Assembly (NCBI RefSeq): GCF_001584325.1
Contig: NZ_LSAZ01000018.1
Coordinates: 1-57,168 of the forward strand
Direction: 5' to 3'
Origin: Bacillus nakamurai
Lineage (GTDB): Bacteria > Bacillota > Bacilli > Bacillales > Bacillaceae
Length of the DNA stretch: 57,168 bases
Of this stretch, positions 29,984 through 39,319 are shown piece by piece; within the stretch, counting starts at the first letter, position 1, and each line of letters begins with the position of its first letter. Made by a program: the position numbers and the translations under genes. The notes under the pieces are model-generated. The model saw nothing but the letters and a program-made list of their open reading frames with translations, had not been told where the DNA came from and searched no databases.

Positions 29984-30773
29984 ATGAAACTGAGCTTTTT
30001 GCACTGCAGGGTTTAAAAAACAGCATATTCTTGATGTCATTTCCTTCGCAAAGGAGCATTCGTTTGACGGAATAGATTTGTGGTACGGCCATGCTGAACA
30101 ATATGAACAGCAAATCGGCCCCCTTGACAGGCTTCACAAGCAGCTTCAGGAAAAAGGAATAGAAGTGCCGGCCGTCAGCTTGTACACTGATTTCGTCTCT
30201 CAGGATGAGCGGCAGTCTGAACAAAACGTCCTCAAAGCATTAAACGCCGCGAGACAGCTGCACAGCCCCCTGATCAGAGTATTTGCGGGGAATCTTCCTT
30301 CGCACCGGACATCACCGGAAAAGTGGCAGAGCGCCGTCGGCCAATTTCAGAAGGCAGCCTGGCTGGCGGATGACTATGAGGTCAATATCGGACTTGAGAT
30401 TCATTACGATACGTATGCAGATACGCCGGAAGCAGCGCTGGCGTTTTTAGAGGATGTCGGGCACCCCCGGCTCCGCACGATTTTTGACGGTTCCAATCTC
30501 CACGTCAATCACATTGACCAATTGGCGGCTTTAGAAAAGCTGTTTCATACCGTCAGCCATGTTCATTTAAAAAGCTATCACTGGAATTTTGACAATTGGT
30601 ATGTAAGTAAGCCGACACCTGTCTGTCAGGGGGATTTAGATCAGGAACATTTTTTGAAAGAATTAATGAACAGGCAATATGAAGGGTTTGTGTCGCTTGA
30701 ATACTTCGGCGATCAGGCTGCGGCGCACATTAAAGAATCACTCACAGAAATTGAGCATTTTTTTAATAAGTAA
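29984..30773 (+). pseudogene. Sugar phosphate isomerase/epimerase-like gene with a 5' frameshift
   Basis: The body, 30078-30773 and further upstream in frame, encodes an AP-endonuclease-2-like TIM barrel: DGIDLWYGHAEQYEQQ, NIGLEIHYDTYADTPEAAL (metal-binding Glu and His), IFDGSNLHVNH, VSHVHLKSYHW and GFVSLEYFG. The true start is ATG 29984 after GGGAGG, giving MKLSF; removing one T from the five-T run at 29996-30000 restores MKLSFCTAGFKKQHILDVIS in frame with the rest (about 262 residues). As read, translation from 29984 stops after about ten codons. An internal start at 30078 would lose the first beta strand. It may be a real mutation or a sequencing error. Confidence 0.75.
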
Positions 30774-30918
30774 CAAAAGAACACCCCTTTTCAGAAGGAA
30801 TGTCGATGTGTAGAAAAACACATTTTTTATAAAAAATTTTTCAAAAAGAAAGAATTTATTGGATTATAATCTAAATATTAGAATTGTAACAAATTAATTG
30901 GAAAAGGGAGTGTTCGAA

Positions 30919-31203
30919 ATGAAATTGAAAAAAGTATTAACCGGTTCTGCCTTGTCTCTTGGTTTACTTTTGTCTGCTGCTCCTGCCTTTGCCGCCTCGC
31001 CAACAGAATCAGCTTCTGTTGAAAAAAGCACAATCTCATCCAAAGACGATGTCAGCATTAACGCCATTAAACTTGTTCAAAGCCCTAATGGGAATTTCGC
31101 TGCCTCTTTCGTGTTAGATGGAACAACATGGATTTTCAAAAGCAAATATTATGATAGCAGTAAAGGCTATTGGGTAGGGATCTATGAAAGTGTAGATAAG
31201 TAA
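30919..31203 (+). CDS. lci: LCI-type antimicrobial peptide precursor
   Basis: Secreted precursor of 94 residues: a signal peptide (KKVLTGSALSLGLLLSAA, cleavage after AFA near residue 25), an acidic/Ser-rich propeptide (about 26-48), and a mature part from about Ala49 (AIKLVQSPNGNFAASFVLDG, then WIFKSKYYDSSKGYWVGIYE). This is nearly the 47-residue LCI peptide as I remember it, a beta-structured bactericidal peptide active against Xanthomonas and other plant pathogens. I chose ATG 30919, eight bases after GGGAG; the frame opens at 30898. The last residues (ESVDK) differ from the remembered EVWDRK. It is encoded alone with its own terminator, with no immunity or transport gene beside it. Confidence 0.88.
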   Translation: MKLKKVLTGSALSLGLLLSAAPAFAASPTESASVEKSTISSKDDVSINAIKLVQSPNGNFAASFVLDGTTWIFKSKYYDSSKGYWVGIYESVDK

Positions 31204-31254
31204 TTAAACTTCTTCAGGCTGCCGGGAAAAGCCCGCAAGCCTTGCAGAGGAAAA

Positions 31255-31289
31255 TCAAAAACCTCCCTTTCAAAAAGGGAGGTTTTTTA
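31255..31289. terminator. Shared terminator of lci and nadE
   Basis: ACCTCCCTTT (31261-31270) pairs perfectly with AAAGGGAGGT (31274-31283), flanked by an A run on the left and TTTTTT on the right. It works for both converging genes. Confidence 0.92.
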
Positions 31290-31292
31290 GGC

Positions 31293-32111
31293 CTATTTCC
31301 ACCAATCATCAAACATAGAGGCCGGCACCTGTCGTTTATGCTCCGTGCTCATATAGCGTTTCTCGAGCGCCTCAGATACTTCGGCTGAGACCTTTTTGCC
31401 TTCTAAATAGTCATCGATGTCATTGTATGTGATGCCGAGTTCGGTTTCGTCCGTTTGCTGCGGTTTGTCATCCAGCAGGTCGGCTGTCGGTAATTTCAGG
31501 TACAGGCGTTCCGGCGCACCCAGCTCCTCTAATAAACGTCTCCCCTGACGCTTGGTTAAGCCTGTCAGCGGCAATACATCGGCACCGCCGTCTCCGTACT
31601 TCGTAAAGAAACCAGTCACCGCTTCCGCAGCATGATCGGTTCCAATGACGAGCAAACCTTCTTGTCCGCCGATAGCATATTGGGCGATCATTCTCGTTCT
31701 GGCCTTTACATTTCCTTTGTTAAAGTCAGACAGCTGATCTCCGGTTTCTTTTTTGTATTGATCAGCAAATGCGCTGACTGTGGTTTTAATGTCAAATGTC
31801 CAAGATTTGTCAGGTTTGATAAATTTGAGCGCCATTTGGGCGTCATCCTCGTCCTGCTGTGTGCCGTGCGGCAGACGGACGGCGATGAATTCCGCGTTTC
31901 CGCCTTCTTCTCTGATGCTTTCAACGGCCATTTGAGCGAGACGGCCCGCAAGCGTTGAATCCTGGCCGCCGCTGATGCCTAACACAAAGCCTTTCGCACC
32001 CGTTTTTTTCACATATTGTTTAAGAAAATTCACTCTGTCCTCAATTTCTTGTTTCGGATCAATTGAGGGCTTTACATGTAGATCGTTCATAATATGCTGC
32101 TGCATGCTCAT
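31293..32111 (-). CDS. nadE: NH3-dependent NAD+ synthetase
   Basis: Amidates nicotinate adenine dinucleotide to NAD+ using ammonia and ATP; 272 residues from the chosen start. The PP-loop is [17 protein letters not shown] (about 45-60), followed by [14 protein letters not shown], the substrate segment [36 protein letters not shown], and the C-terminal [16 protein letters not shown] chose ATG 32111 (MSMQQHIM), as in B. subtilis, with GCAGGAGG upstream. It lacks the glutaminase domain of longer NAD synthetases. It is encoded alone, in the same region as the niacin transporter gene niaP though not in one operon. Confidence 0.94.
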   Translation of the reverse strand: MSMQQHIMNDLHVKPSIDPKQEIEDRVNFLKQYVKKTGAKGFVLGISGGQDSTLAGRLAQMAVESIREEGGNAEFIAVRLPHGTQQDEDDAQMALKFIKPDKSWTFDIKTTVSAFADQYKKETGDQLSDFNKGNVKARTRMIAQYAIGGQEGLLVIGTDHAAEAVTGFFTKYGDGGADVLPLTGLTKRQGRRLLEELGAPERLYLKLPTADLLDDKPQQTDETELGITYNDIDDYLEGKKVSAEVSEALEKRYMSTEHKRQVPASMFDDWWK

Positions 32112-32245
32112 CCCAATCACTCCTCCTGCACTGTTCTTTCTCATTCATTTCCCTCTCATGATGAAAATGAATCATGCCACTATGTAATTTGACTCTACTA
32201 AATATAGCACAGGTGCCGTTTTTAAGTGAACCATACACGCCGGGA

Positions 32246-32842
32246 TCAGCTGATTTCCACCCGCAGCGCCGTGACGCTTTCTCCATTGCATTTGCCTTTT
32301 TCAATCGGGCATGACGAAAAAGCAACGACGAGATCCATCTCCGCCCGAAGCCGCACATAATCGCCGGCGTCAGACAGCGGCGTCTCGACAGACAAATTCC
32401 CCTTTTCATCAAGCACCGTATTCATAAAGATCGCGAACGGATAATGCATATGCGGCCGCGGCACACCAAACTGTTCAAGAGCCCCGCTCATATTGTCATA
32501 ACACGTATCCTGCAGCTCGTCTTTATGCTTTCCGTACAAGAGCCTGTTCATATCCGGGCGGCATGCCGGAAGAAGAAGATCGTGCTTGCCCACCGTATCT
32601 TCAATTAACGTCAGCATCGGCTTATACAAATTCGAATAAATATGATCGCCGACTTTTACATTGATGGACTGGTTGGCATCAATCGTCGCGCCCTGATCAA
32701 GGTGCTCATAAAAATCCTTGGCATGGTACGCCGTAAAGTCAGCCACCTGCTGTCCTTCCACATCAACCACTTTAATGATTTGCCCTTTATGCACCTTCAG
32801 CCCAAGTCCTTTTTTCGGCGGAACGATAAATTGCTGTGTCAT
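32246..32842 (-). CDS. ycgI: DUF1989 (urea carboxylase-associated) family protein YcgI
   Basis: Soluble protein of 198 residues of the DUF1989 family. Visible family blocks: KGQIIKVVDVEGQQVADFTAYH (about 18-39), DHIYSNLYKPMLTLIEDTVGKHDLLLPACRP, and RPHMHYPFAIFMNT followed by SSCPIEKGKCNG near the C-terminus; the conserved His and Cys suggest a metal site. Relatives accompany urea carboxylase or act in guanidine or amino-acid metabolism, but no such enzyme is next to it here. It is divergent from the permease gene ycgH, which may supply its substrate. The start ATG 32842 follows GGAGCAGG. Confidence 0.85.
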   Translation of the reverse strand: MTQQFIVPPKKGLGLKVHKGQIIKVVDVEGQQVADFTAYHAKDFYEHLDQGATIDANQSINVKVGDHIYSNLYKPMLTLIEDTVGKHDLLLPACRPDMNRLLYGKHKDELQDTCYDNMSGALEQFGVPRPHMHYPFAIFMNTVLDEKGNLSVETPLSDAGDYVRLRAEMDLVVAFSSCPIEKGKCNGESVTALRVEIS

Positions 32843-32971
32843 CAGCCTGCTCCTTTTTTCTTCTATTATGAGCGGCGGCCGTTTGTTTCATGTAACGTTC
32901 AGCAAATTATTGGATGTATATTCCCCGTCTCTGGGCAGCACTCTAATCTTTGATAAAGGGGTTGAACTTTC

Positions 32972-34303
32972 ATGGGTAAATCACAGGACCAGCCTAAGGG
33001 AAATCTGGCCTGGTGGCAGCTGTCCTTAATCGGCATCGGCTGCACAATCGGAACCGGCTTCTTTCTTGGTTCCAGCATCGCCATTGTCAAAAGCGGATTT
33101 TCCGTGCTTATCTCGTTTCTCATCGCCGGGCTCGGCACGTACTTTGTCTTTGAACAGCTCGCAAAGCTTTCGGCAAAGCAGCCCGAGAAAGGGTCTTTTT
33201 GTGCTTATGCGAGAAAAGCTTTCGGCACATGGGCCGGTTTCAGCAACGGATGGGTATACTGGTCGTCAGAAATGCTGATCACCGGGAGCCAGCTGACAGC
33301 CATCTCGCTGTTTACGAAACATTGGTTTCCGAATGTGCCGCTTTGGGTATTCGCCTCGATCTATGCGGTTCTCGGTCTGTTGATTATTTTTACGGGCCTG
33401 TCCGTTTTTGAAAAAACAGAGCATGTTCTCGCCGTTGTGAAGACGGCGGCGATTTTTATGTTTATCATCATCGCCGTTTTAGCGCTGTGCGGCATTTTTT
33501 CATCTCACAAACCGGACATGCACGTTCCGAGTCAATCAAAACATTTGTTTCCTTACGGAGCAATGGGATTATGGACGGGGCTGATTTACGCATTTTATGC
33601 ATTTGGGGGAATTGAAGTCATGGGGCTCATGACGGTTCATTTGAAAAAGCCTGAAGAAGCGGCAAAGTCGGGTAAACTGATGCTCGCCGTTTTGGCGGTC
33701 ATTTACGTCATATCCATCGGACTTGCGCTGCTTTTAGTGCCTTTACACAAATTTACCGAGCAGGACAGCCCGTTTATTACATCTCTTAAAGGCTTTCATT
33801 TGGATGTCGTCCTTGATATTTTTAACGGCATTTTTATTATTGCGGGTTTTTCTACGCTCGTCGCTTCTCTGTTTGCGGTCACGACATTGCTATGTACAAT
33901 GGCTGATGACGGGGATGCGCCAAAATGCTTTACATTAAAAGAAGGAAAAAAGGTATGCTGGCCGGCGCTCGGACTGACGTTTGCCGGGCTGATCGTTTCG
34001 ATCATTTTGTCATTGGTGCTGCCGAAAAATATTTATGAACACATGACAACTGCGGCGGGGCTGATGCTTCTTTTTACGTGGATGTTTATTCTCTTCTCCA
34101 GCAAGAAGCTTACCGAACCGACAATGATGGGGAACACGCAGATTTTTGCCGCTATGGTGCTCATTATCGCGGCTGTATCCGGCACGCTGTTTGAGAAATC
34201 AAGCAGGCCCGGTTTCTTTGTCAGCTTATGTTTTCTCGCCATCATTGCCGTTGTCACGTGGATTGTGCAAAAAAAGCAGGGACAGCGCCCTGCCGATTCA
34301 TAA
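32972..34303 (+). CDS. ycgH: Amino acid permease YcgH (APC superfamily)
   Basis: Integral membrane transporter of 443 residues with about 12 helices. The first helix has the APC signature IGIGCTIGTGFFLGSSIAI (about 17-35) and the loop after helix 2 is KLSAKQPEKGSFCAYARKAFGTWAGFSNGWVYW. The middle of the protein has YAFYAFGGIEVMG, the conserved helix 6 region. The substrate is unknown; an amino acid or amine is likely. The start ATG 32972 follows AAAGGGG. It is divergent from ycgI (130 bases apart) and converges on ycgG with only one base between stops and no clear terminator. Confidence 0.88.
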   Translation: MGKSQDQPKGNLAWWQLSLIGIGCTIGTGFFLGSSIAIVKSGFSVLISFLIAGLGTYFVFEQLAKLSAKQPEKGSFCAYARKAFGTWAGFSNGWVYWSSEMLITGSQLTAISLFTKHWFPNVPLWVFASIYAVLGLLIIFTGLSVFEKTEHVLAVVKTAAIFMFIIIAVLALCGIFSSHKPDMHVPSQSKHLFPYGAMGLWTGLIYAFYAFGGIEVMGLMTVHLKKPEEAAKSGKLMLAVLAVIYVISIGLALLLVPLHKFTEQDSPFITSLKGFHLDVVLDIFNGIFIIAGFSTLVASLFAVTTLLCTMADDGDAPKCFTLKEGKKVCWPALGLTFAGLIVSIILSLVLPKNIYEHMTTAAGLMLLFTWMFILFSSKKLTEPTMMGNTQIFAAMVLIIAAVSGTLFEKSSRPGFFVSLCFLAIIAVVTWIVQKKQGQRPADS

Positions 34304-34304
34304 G

Positions 34305-35060
34305 TTATTTTGTCTGTTTAAATAATCCTTTCAAATAAGAAAAGGGGCATTTTGACACCTGCTTTTCATCATCACGGAGGAAATATTGCTTCCATTCTAA
34401 ATTGTCTTGTCCTCCGTACCATCCTAAATGAGGATGAAGCGGGGCTTCGTCATATGCCTCTAAACGTTTTCTGATCAGCCGGCTCATGTTCCGTCCGAAC
34501 TCGGTTGAATCATTCAGCTCCTCGAATACCCATCTGGGCTGAAACGCCAGCATAAAAAACGGGAAGCTCCTGCTTTGTCTCGCTTCATGTGCAGGCGTCG
34601 CACACAAGATAAAATACGGCTCGCCGTCAAAACAAAATTCCCACTTATAATGTTCCGGATCTTTCGGAAAGTCTTCAGGCCAATCTTTCGGGTCGTGCTC
34701 ACTCAGCCGGTTTAAAAATGACCAGAACAGCTCCTCATATTCCTCAATTGAGTAATGCTCCGCCAAATCTTCGGGCGTATCAAAGAGCACAAGCAACGAC
34801 GCATATTTTCCGGTATGCCTTGATATCTTTCCGTATTCCGACAATAAGAGCCCCAGCTCCTCAGCCGTCGTCTGCTTTCGGGGATCACCCGCAAAGGAAA
34901 TACGGAGCTGATCTGTCAAAAAGCCCTGACGGCCGGGTATGCACGGAAACATATCTGCCCCCACTTTCTCAGAAAAGAGCTCAAAGGCGATTCTCTGCCA
35001 ATTTGTCAGATCCAATAATTTTTGCTCGAGGCAACTTTTTGTGTATAGTATGCTTGCCAT
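34305..35060 (-). CDS. ycgG: YqcI/YcgG family protein
   Basis: Soluble protein of 251 residues of the YqcI/YcgG family (relatives of the guanitoxin-pathway heme-oxygenase-like proteins). Blocks include FPCIPGRQGFLTDQLRISFAGDP (about 39-61), EYEELFWSFLNRLSEHDP, EFCFDGEPYFILCATPAHEARQSR with its His and Cys, and RKRLEAYDEAPLHPHLGWYGG. The biochemical role in Bacillus is unknown. I chose ATG 35060 because TGGAGGTGG is directly upstream; the frame is open back to 35201. A 12-base match to the mdr operator lies 16 bases before the start. It is followed by ycgF in the opposite part of the same strand, 67 bases upstream. Confidence 0.82.
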   Translation of the reverse strand: MASILYTKSCLEQKLLDLTNWQRIAFELFSEKVGADMFPCIPGRQGFLTDQLRISFAGDPRKQTTAEELGLLLSEYGKISRHTGKYASLLVLFDTPEDLAEHYSIEEYEELFWSFLNRLSEHDPKDWPEDFPKDPEHYKWEFCFDGEPYFILCATPAHEARQSRSFPFFMLAFQPRWVFEELNDSTEFGRNMSRLIRKRLEAYDEAPLHPHLGWYGGQDNLEWKQYFLRDDEKQVSKCPFSYLKGLFKQTK

Positions 35061-35075
35061 CGACCCACCTCCAGT

Positions 35076-35087
35076 ATCGTCAAGATA
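35076..35087. promoter_or_regulatory. Operator-like half-site upstream of ycgG
   Basis: ATCGTCAAGATA is identical to a 12-base half of the mdr/ycgE palindrome (36309-36329, minus strand). It lies within TATCGT-N6-ACGATA, itself an inverted repeat, next to the ycgG ribosome site. Binding by YcgE is an inference. Confidence 0.4.
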
Positions 35088-35127
35088 CGATATGAAGGAG
35101 ATAGGCGATGGGTGACAGTCTTTCTCT

Positions 35128-35757
35128 TTACGAAATGAGCAATTGAATGCCCTGCCATCCGAAATATAAACCAAACGCAATGAGTGATAAACCCGCAGCA
35201 ACTGTCAGCCCCCTCAGCGCTTTTTCATGAAGCAGACTTCTGAATGTACTCGCTGCAATGGCCATGCAAAAATCCCAGATTAAAATGCCGAGAAGAATGC
35301 CGGAGCTGTAGATCAGAAGCTGGTTCGCGTTGAAGGATTCGGCGGTTTTGGCGAGGATGCTGCCGTAAATGCCAAGCCAAAATAAAATGCTCAGCGGATT
35401 AGAAAGAGAAATAAAAAATCCTGATCCAAACGTTTTGTAAAATGCCGGCTTTCCTCTCCCGCTCCGTACATTCATGGCTTCCCTTATATTTTTTAACGTC
35501 TCAATTCCCGTATAGGTCAACACAAAAAAACCGAATAGCCACAAAAATGTTTTCACCAGCGGAGCAGTCAAAAAATGGGACAGCCCGAAATAAATCAGGA
35601 TCATATACAGCGCATCCGCCAGCATGGCGCCGAGGCCGAAAACCCACGCATGCCAAAAGCCGTTTTTGATGCCTTTGTCAATTTGCGCTGCATTGACCGG
35701 TCCGACAGGTGCGGACAATGACAGCCCGAGAACGATGTAGCTTAAAAAAATGTTCAT
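35128..35757 (-). CDS. ycgF: LysE/RhtB-family exporter YcgF
   Basis: Integral membrane protein of 209 residues with about six helices, the LysE-type amino-acid exporter size. The N-terminal LGLSLSAPVGPVNAAQIDKGIKNGFWHAWVFGLGAMLAD carries the family PGP-like loop and GxGAMLAD motif; NPLSILFWLGIYG is the fourth-helix signature. The exported compound is unknown. I chose ATG 35757, preceded by GAGGGGGAAGCC, over the open frame to 35772. It lies between the regulator ycgE and ycgG on the same strand and may belong with them to one export or detoxification unit. Confidence 0.88.
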   Translation of the reverse strand: MNIFLSYIVLGLSLSAPVGPVNAAQIDKGIKNGFWHAWVFGLGAMLADALYMILIYFGLSHFLTAPLVKTFLWLFGFFVLTYTGIETLKNIREAMNVRSGRGKPAFYKTFGSGFFISLSNPLSILFWLGIYGSILAKTAESFNANQLLIYSSGILLGILIWDFCMAIAASTFRSLLHEKALRGLTVAAGLSLIAFGLYFGWQGIQLLIS

Positions 35758-35820
35758 TGGCTTCCCCCTCATTCATGCAACTTGTACAAGTTATTCGGGA
35801 ATCGGCCGGGCTATGATACA

Positions 35821-36282
35821 TTATTTTAATTTCTCAAGCTCTTGCTCCATAATATCCGTTGCTTTTCCTAAAAAATCAAATATCAGTTCAAGCTCTTCAT
35901 CTTTATATTGCCGGCAAAGGCTGATCGTGGACTGGGATAAGGAGCTGAACAGCTGCTTCACATGGGTCTTCCCGGCTGTTAACGGCACAATGATAACCCG
36001 CCTTCTGTCTTCGGGGTCTTTTTTTCTCATCGCATATCCCGCTTTTTCAAGCCTGTCGATAAGAGCCGTAACCGAACCCGTGCTGAGTCCTGTTTTCTTT
36101 CCGAGCTCCCCTGCGGTCATCGGCCCTAATTCATTTAAAATATCAGCCGATTTTAAATCGGTGGGAAACAGACCGAGAGATTGAGCGGCGGCCTGATGAA
36201 ACAGGATCGTCCGGGTAGCCATCTTTCGAAAAAGCTGTATAGCAGTTTCCTCCCTCTCACTTCTGGCATTTCTTGTTGACAA
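35821..36282 (-). CDS. ycgE: MarR-family regulator YcgE
   Basis: Winged-helix repressor of 153 residues. The DNA-binding core is LNELGPMTAGELGKKTGLSTGSVTALIDRLEKAGYAMRKKDPEDRRRVIIVPLT (about 50-105), with the wing DRR pattern typical of MarR. It is flanked by helical dimerisation segments. The start is TTG 36282, eight bases after GGGAGG. It is divergent from the multidrug pump gene mdr, and a perfect 9-3-9 palindrome between them is the likely operator for both, so YcgE probably represses itself and mdr and is relieved by a drug or phenolic ligand. Confidence 0.9.
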   Translation of the reverse strand: MSTRNARSEREETAIQLFRKMATRTILFHQAAAQSLGLFPTDLKSADILNELGPMTAGELGKKTGLSTGSVTALIDRLEKAGYAMRKKDPEDRRRVIIVPLTAGKTHVKQLFSSLSQSTISLCRQYKDEELELIFDFLGKATDIMEQELEKLK

Positions 36283-36308
36283 CTGACAGTCCTCCCTATA
36301 AAATCAAT

Positions 36309-36329
36309 TTATCTTGACGATCAAGATAA
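36309..36329. promoter_or_regulatory. MarR-type operator between ycgE and mdr
   Basis: TTATCTTGA-CGA-TCAAGATAA is a perfect inverted repeat with nine-base arms and a three-base spacer, 27 bases from ycgE and 68 bases from mdr. The TATCTTGA half resembles operators of MarR-type repressors of drug pumps. Confidence 0.85.
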
Positions 36330-36396
36330 TTAACGACCAAAGTAATATGATCATAGCAAATCTGATCATAAAAAGTAAGTATAGGAGGAAAAAAGT

Positions 36397-37929
36397 ATGG
36401 AACCAAAAGCCGCAAAGGACGCCTCGACGAAGTTTGTCGTCCTCGGGCTGCTGCTGGGCATTTTAATGTCGGCTATGGATAATACAATCGTGGCCACTGC
36501 GATGGGAAATATTGTGGCTGATCTCGGAAGCTTTGATAAGTTCGCATGGGTCACCGCGTCTTATATGGTTGCCGTCATGGCCGGTATGCCGATTTACGGC
36601 AAGCTGTCTGATATGTATGGGCGAAAGCGTTTCTTTTTATTCGGACTTATTCTTTTCTTAATCGGGTCTGCATTATGCGGAATCGCCCAAACGATGGATC
36701 AGCTCATTATTTACCGTGTCATTCAGGGAATCGGCGGGGGCGCGCTGATGCCAATCGCCTTTACCATCATTTTTGATTTATTTCCGCCTGAGCAGCGCGG
36801 AAAAATGTCGGGCATGTTCGGCGCCGTTTTCGGCCTGTCCAGTGTTCTCGGACCGCTTTTAGGAGCACTCATCACCGACTCTATCAGCTGGCACTGGGTG
36901 TTTTATATCAATGTGCCGATCGGCATTTTATCCCTGTTCTTCATTCTTCGTTATTATAAGGAATCTCTTGAGCACAAAAAGCAAAAAATTGACTGGGCCG
37001 GCGCTATTACTTTAGTGGTGTCTATTGTATGCCTTATGTTTGCGCTTGAGCTCGGAGGCAAAACGTATGACTGGAATTCCGTTCAGATCATCGGCCTGTT
37101 TGCCGTATTTGCAGTTTTCTTTATTGCCTTCTTTATTGTAGAAAGAAAAGCGCAGGAACCGATTATATCGTTTTGGATGTTTAAAAACCGTTTGTTTGCC
37201 ACGGCGCAGATTTTGGCTTTCCTTTACGGAGCCACGTTTATTATTTTAGCCGTGTTCATTCCGATTTTTGTTCAAGCTGTGTACGGAAGCTCTGCGACAA
37301 GCGCGGGCTTTATTTTGACGCCGATGATGATCGGTTCGGTCATCGGCAGTATGATCGGCGGAATCTTTCAAACGAAAGCGAGTTTCCGAAATTTAATGCT
37401 GATTTCGGTTGTCGCTTTCTTTATCGGAATGCTGCTGCTTTCCAATATGACACCGGATACCGCACGGGCGATGCTGACAGTATTCATGCTGATTACCGGA
37501 TTCGGCGTCGGCTTTAACTTCTCACTGCTTCCGGCAGCGTCTATGAACGACCTTGAGCCGCGTTTTCGCGGAAGCGCCAATTCAACAAACTCCTTTTTGA
37601 GATCATTCGGCATGACTCTCGGCGTTACCATTTTCGGAACCATTCAGACGAATGTGTTTTCGAATAAGCTGTCAGATGCCTTCAGCGGCATGAAAGGAGC
37701 GGGCGGCGCGATGCAAAATATAGGCAGTCCCCAGGAGATTTTCCAAGCCGGCACGCGCTCTCATATTCCGCCGCAAATCTTAGATAAGATTATTGACGCG
37801 ATGTCCCAAAGCATCACATACGTCTTTATGCTTGCTTTGGCACCGATTGTCATTGCAGCTATTACCATTTTGTTTATGGGAAAAGCGAGAGTGAAAACCT
37901 CTCAGGAAATGGCGAAAAAAGCGAACTAA
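36397..37929 (+). CDS. mdr: Multidrug efflux MFS transporter Mdr (Bmr3, DHA2 family)
   Basis: Drug:H+ antiporter of 510 residues with about 14 helices, the DHA2 family. Signatures: MSAMDNTIVATAMGNIVADLGSF in helix 1 (family motif D1), GKLSDMYGRKRFFLFGL (MFS motif A), RVIQGIGGGALMPIAFTII (motif B) and GLSSVLGPLLGALITDSISWHWVFYINVPIG (motif C). It is 510 residues against 512 for B. subtilis Mdr, which exports fluoroquinolones such as norfloxacin, and puromycin. The start ATG 36397 follows AGGAGG. Regulation is probably by the divergent YcgE at the shared operator. Confidence 0.93.
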   Translation: MEPKAAKDASTKFVVLGLLLGILMSAMDNTIVATAMGNIVADLGSFDKFAWVTASYMVAVMAGMPIYGKLSDMYGRKRFFLFGLILFLIGSALCGIAQTMDQLIIYRVIQGIGGGALMPIAFTIIFDLFPPEQRGKMSGMFGAVFGLSSVLGPLLGALITDSISWHWVFYINVPIGILSLFFILRYYKESLEHKKQKIDWAGAITLVVSIVCLMFALELGGKTYDWNSVQIIGLFAVFAVFFIAFFIVERKAQEPIISFWMFKNRLFATAQILAFLYGATFIILAVFIPIFVQAVYGSSATSAGFILTPMMIGSVIGSMIGGIFQTKASFRNLMLISVVAFFIGMLLLSNMTPDTARAMLTVFMLITGFGVGFNFSLLPAASMNDLEPRFRGSANSTNSFLRSFGMTLGVTIFGTIQTNVFSNKLSDAFSGMKGAGGAMQNIGSPQEIFQAGTRSHIPPQILDKIIDAMSQSITYVFMLALAPIVIAAITILFMGKARVKTSQEMAKKAN

Positions 37930-37930
37930 A

Positions 37931-37966
37931 AAAGCAGTACATGGCATTTGTCATGTGCTGCTTTTT
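37931..37966. terminator. Shared terminator of mdr and ldh
   Basis: AAAGCAGTACATG (37931-37943) pairs with CATGTGCTGCTTT (37952-37964), followed by T residues, and has an A run on the other side. It serves the convergent mdr and ldh genes. Confidence 0.9.
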
Positions 37967-37969
37967 CGT

Positions 37970-38929
<960 letters not shown>

Positions 38930-38962
38930 TCATCCTCCAGTGTTTCGTGGTGTTTGTTTTGT

Positions 38963-38980
38963 TTGTGAAGTATTTCACAT
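38963..38980. promoter_or_regulatory. Rex box 1 upstream of ldh
   Basis: TTGTGAAGTATTTCACAT is an 18-base dyad (TTGTGAA-N4-TTCACAA) with one mismatch. It is 40 bases before the ldh start. Rex binding here would repress ldh when NAD+ is abundant. Confidence 0.87.
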
Positions 38981-38985
38981 TTATA

Positions 38986-39003
38986 TTGTGCAGTATTTCA
39001 CAA
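38986..39003. promoter_or_regulatory. Rex box 2 upstream of ldh
   Basis: TTGTGCAGTATTTCACAA is a second Rex dyad with one mismatch, centred 23 bases from the first. Paired sites allow two Rex dimers to bind side by side. Confidence 0.87.
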
Positions 39004-39121
39004 AATATTGCAAGAGAAAAGTTTTATTTTTTAAGATAATCGGCTGGAAGGAAAATAAGGAAATAAGACTATGACATGCAGACTGTTGTCCTTTTTCAAT
39101 ACGAAGGGAGAATAAAGGCTG

Positions 39122-39310
39122 ATGTATGATGAAAATATTGGTGAACAGATGGCGGCTTTTCTGGTTAATCTTCTGATCATGTACCTTCTCATTCTTTTCG
39201 TGCCTCTCACGTTATATGCCGGAAGGCCGCTGATTACTTTGTTTTTTCATCTTCATCAGCTTGCTTGTGCTCTGCCATATTTTGATGCCGCCTACGAAGT
39301 GCAGGGGTAA
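39122..39310 (+). CDS. Possible small membrane protein (62 residues), unrecognised
   Basis: I do not recognise this ORF. It encodes one strong hydrophobic helix (FLVNLLIMYLLILFVPLTLY, about 13-32), a second weaker hydrophobic stretch, and a short polar tail. GAAGGGAG lies about 15 bases before ATG 39122 and AAAGG closer; ATG 39127 is in another frame. A perfect hairpin terminator (39320-39347) follows in the same direction, which supports a transcribed plus-strand unit. It sits where B. subtilis has amyE. It could be a small integral membrane peptide or spurious. Confidence 0.45.
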   Translation: MYDENIGEQMAAFLVNLLIMYLLILFVPLTLYAGRPLITLFFHLHQLACALPYFDAAYEVQG

Positions 39311-39319
39311 AAAGCCAGT

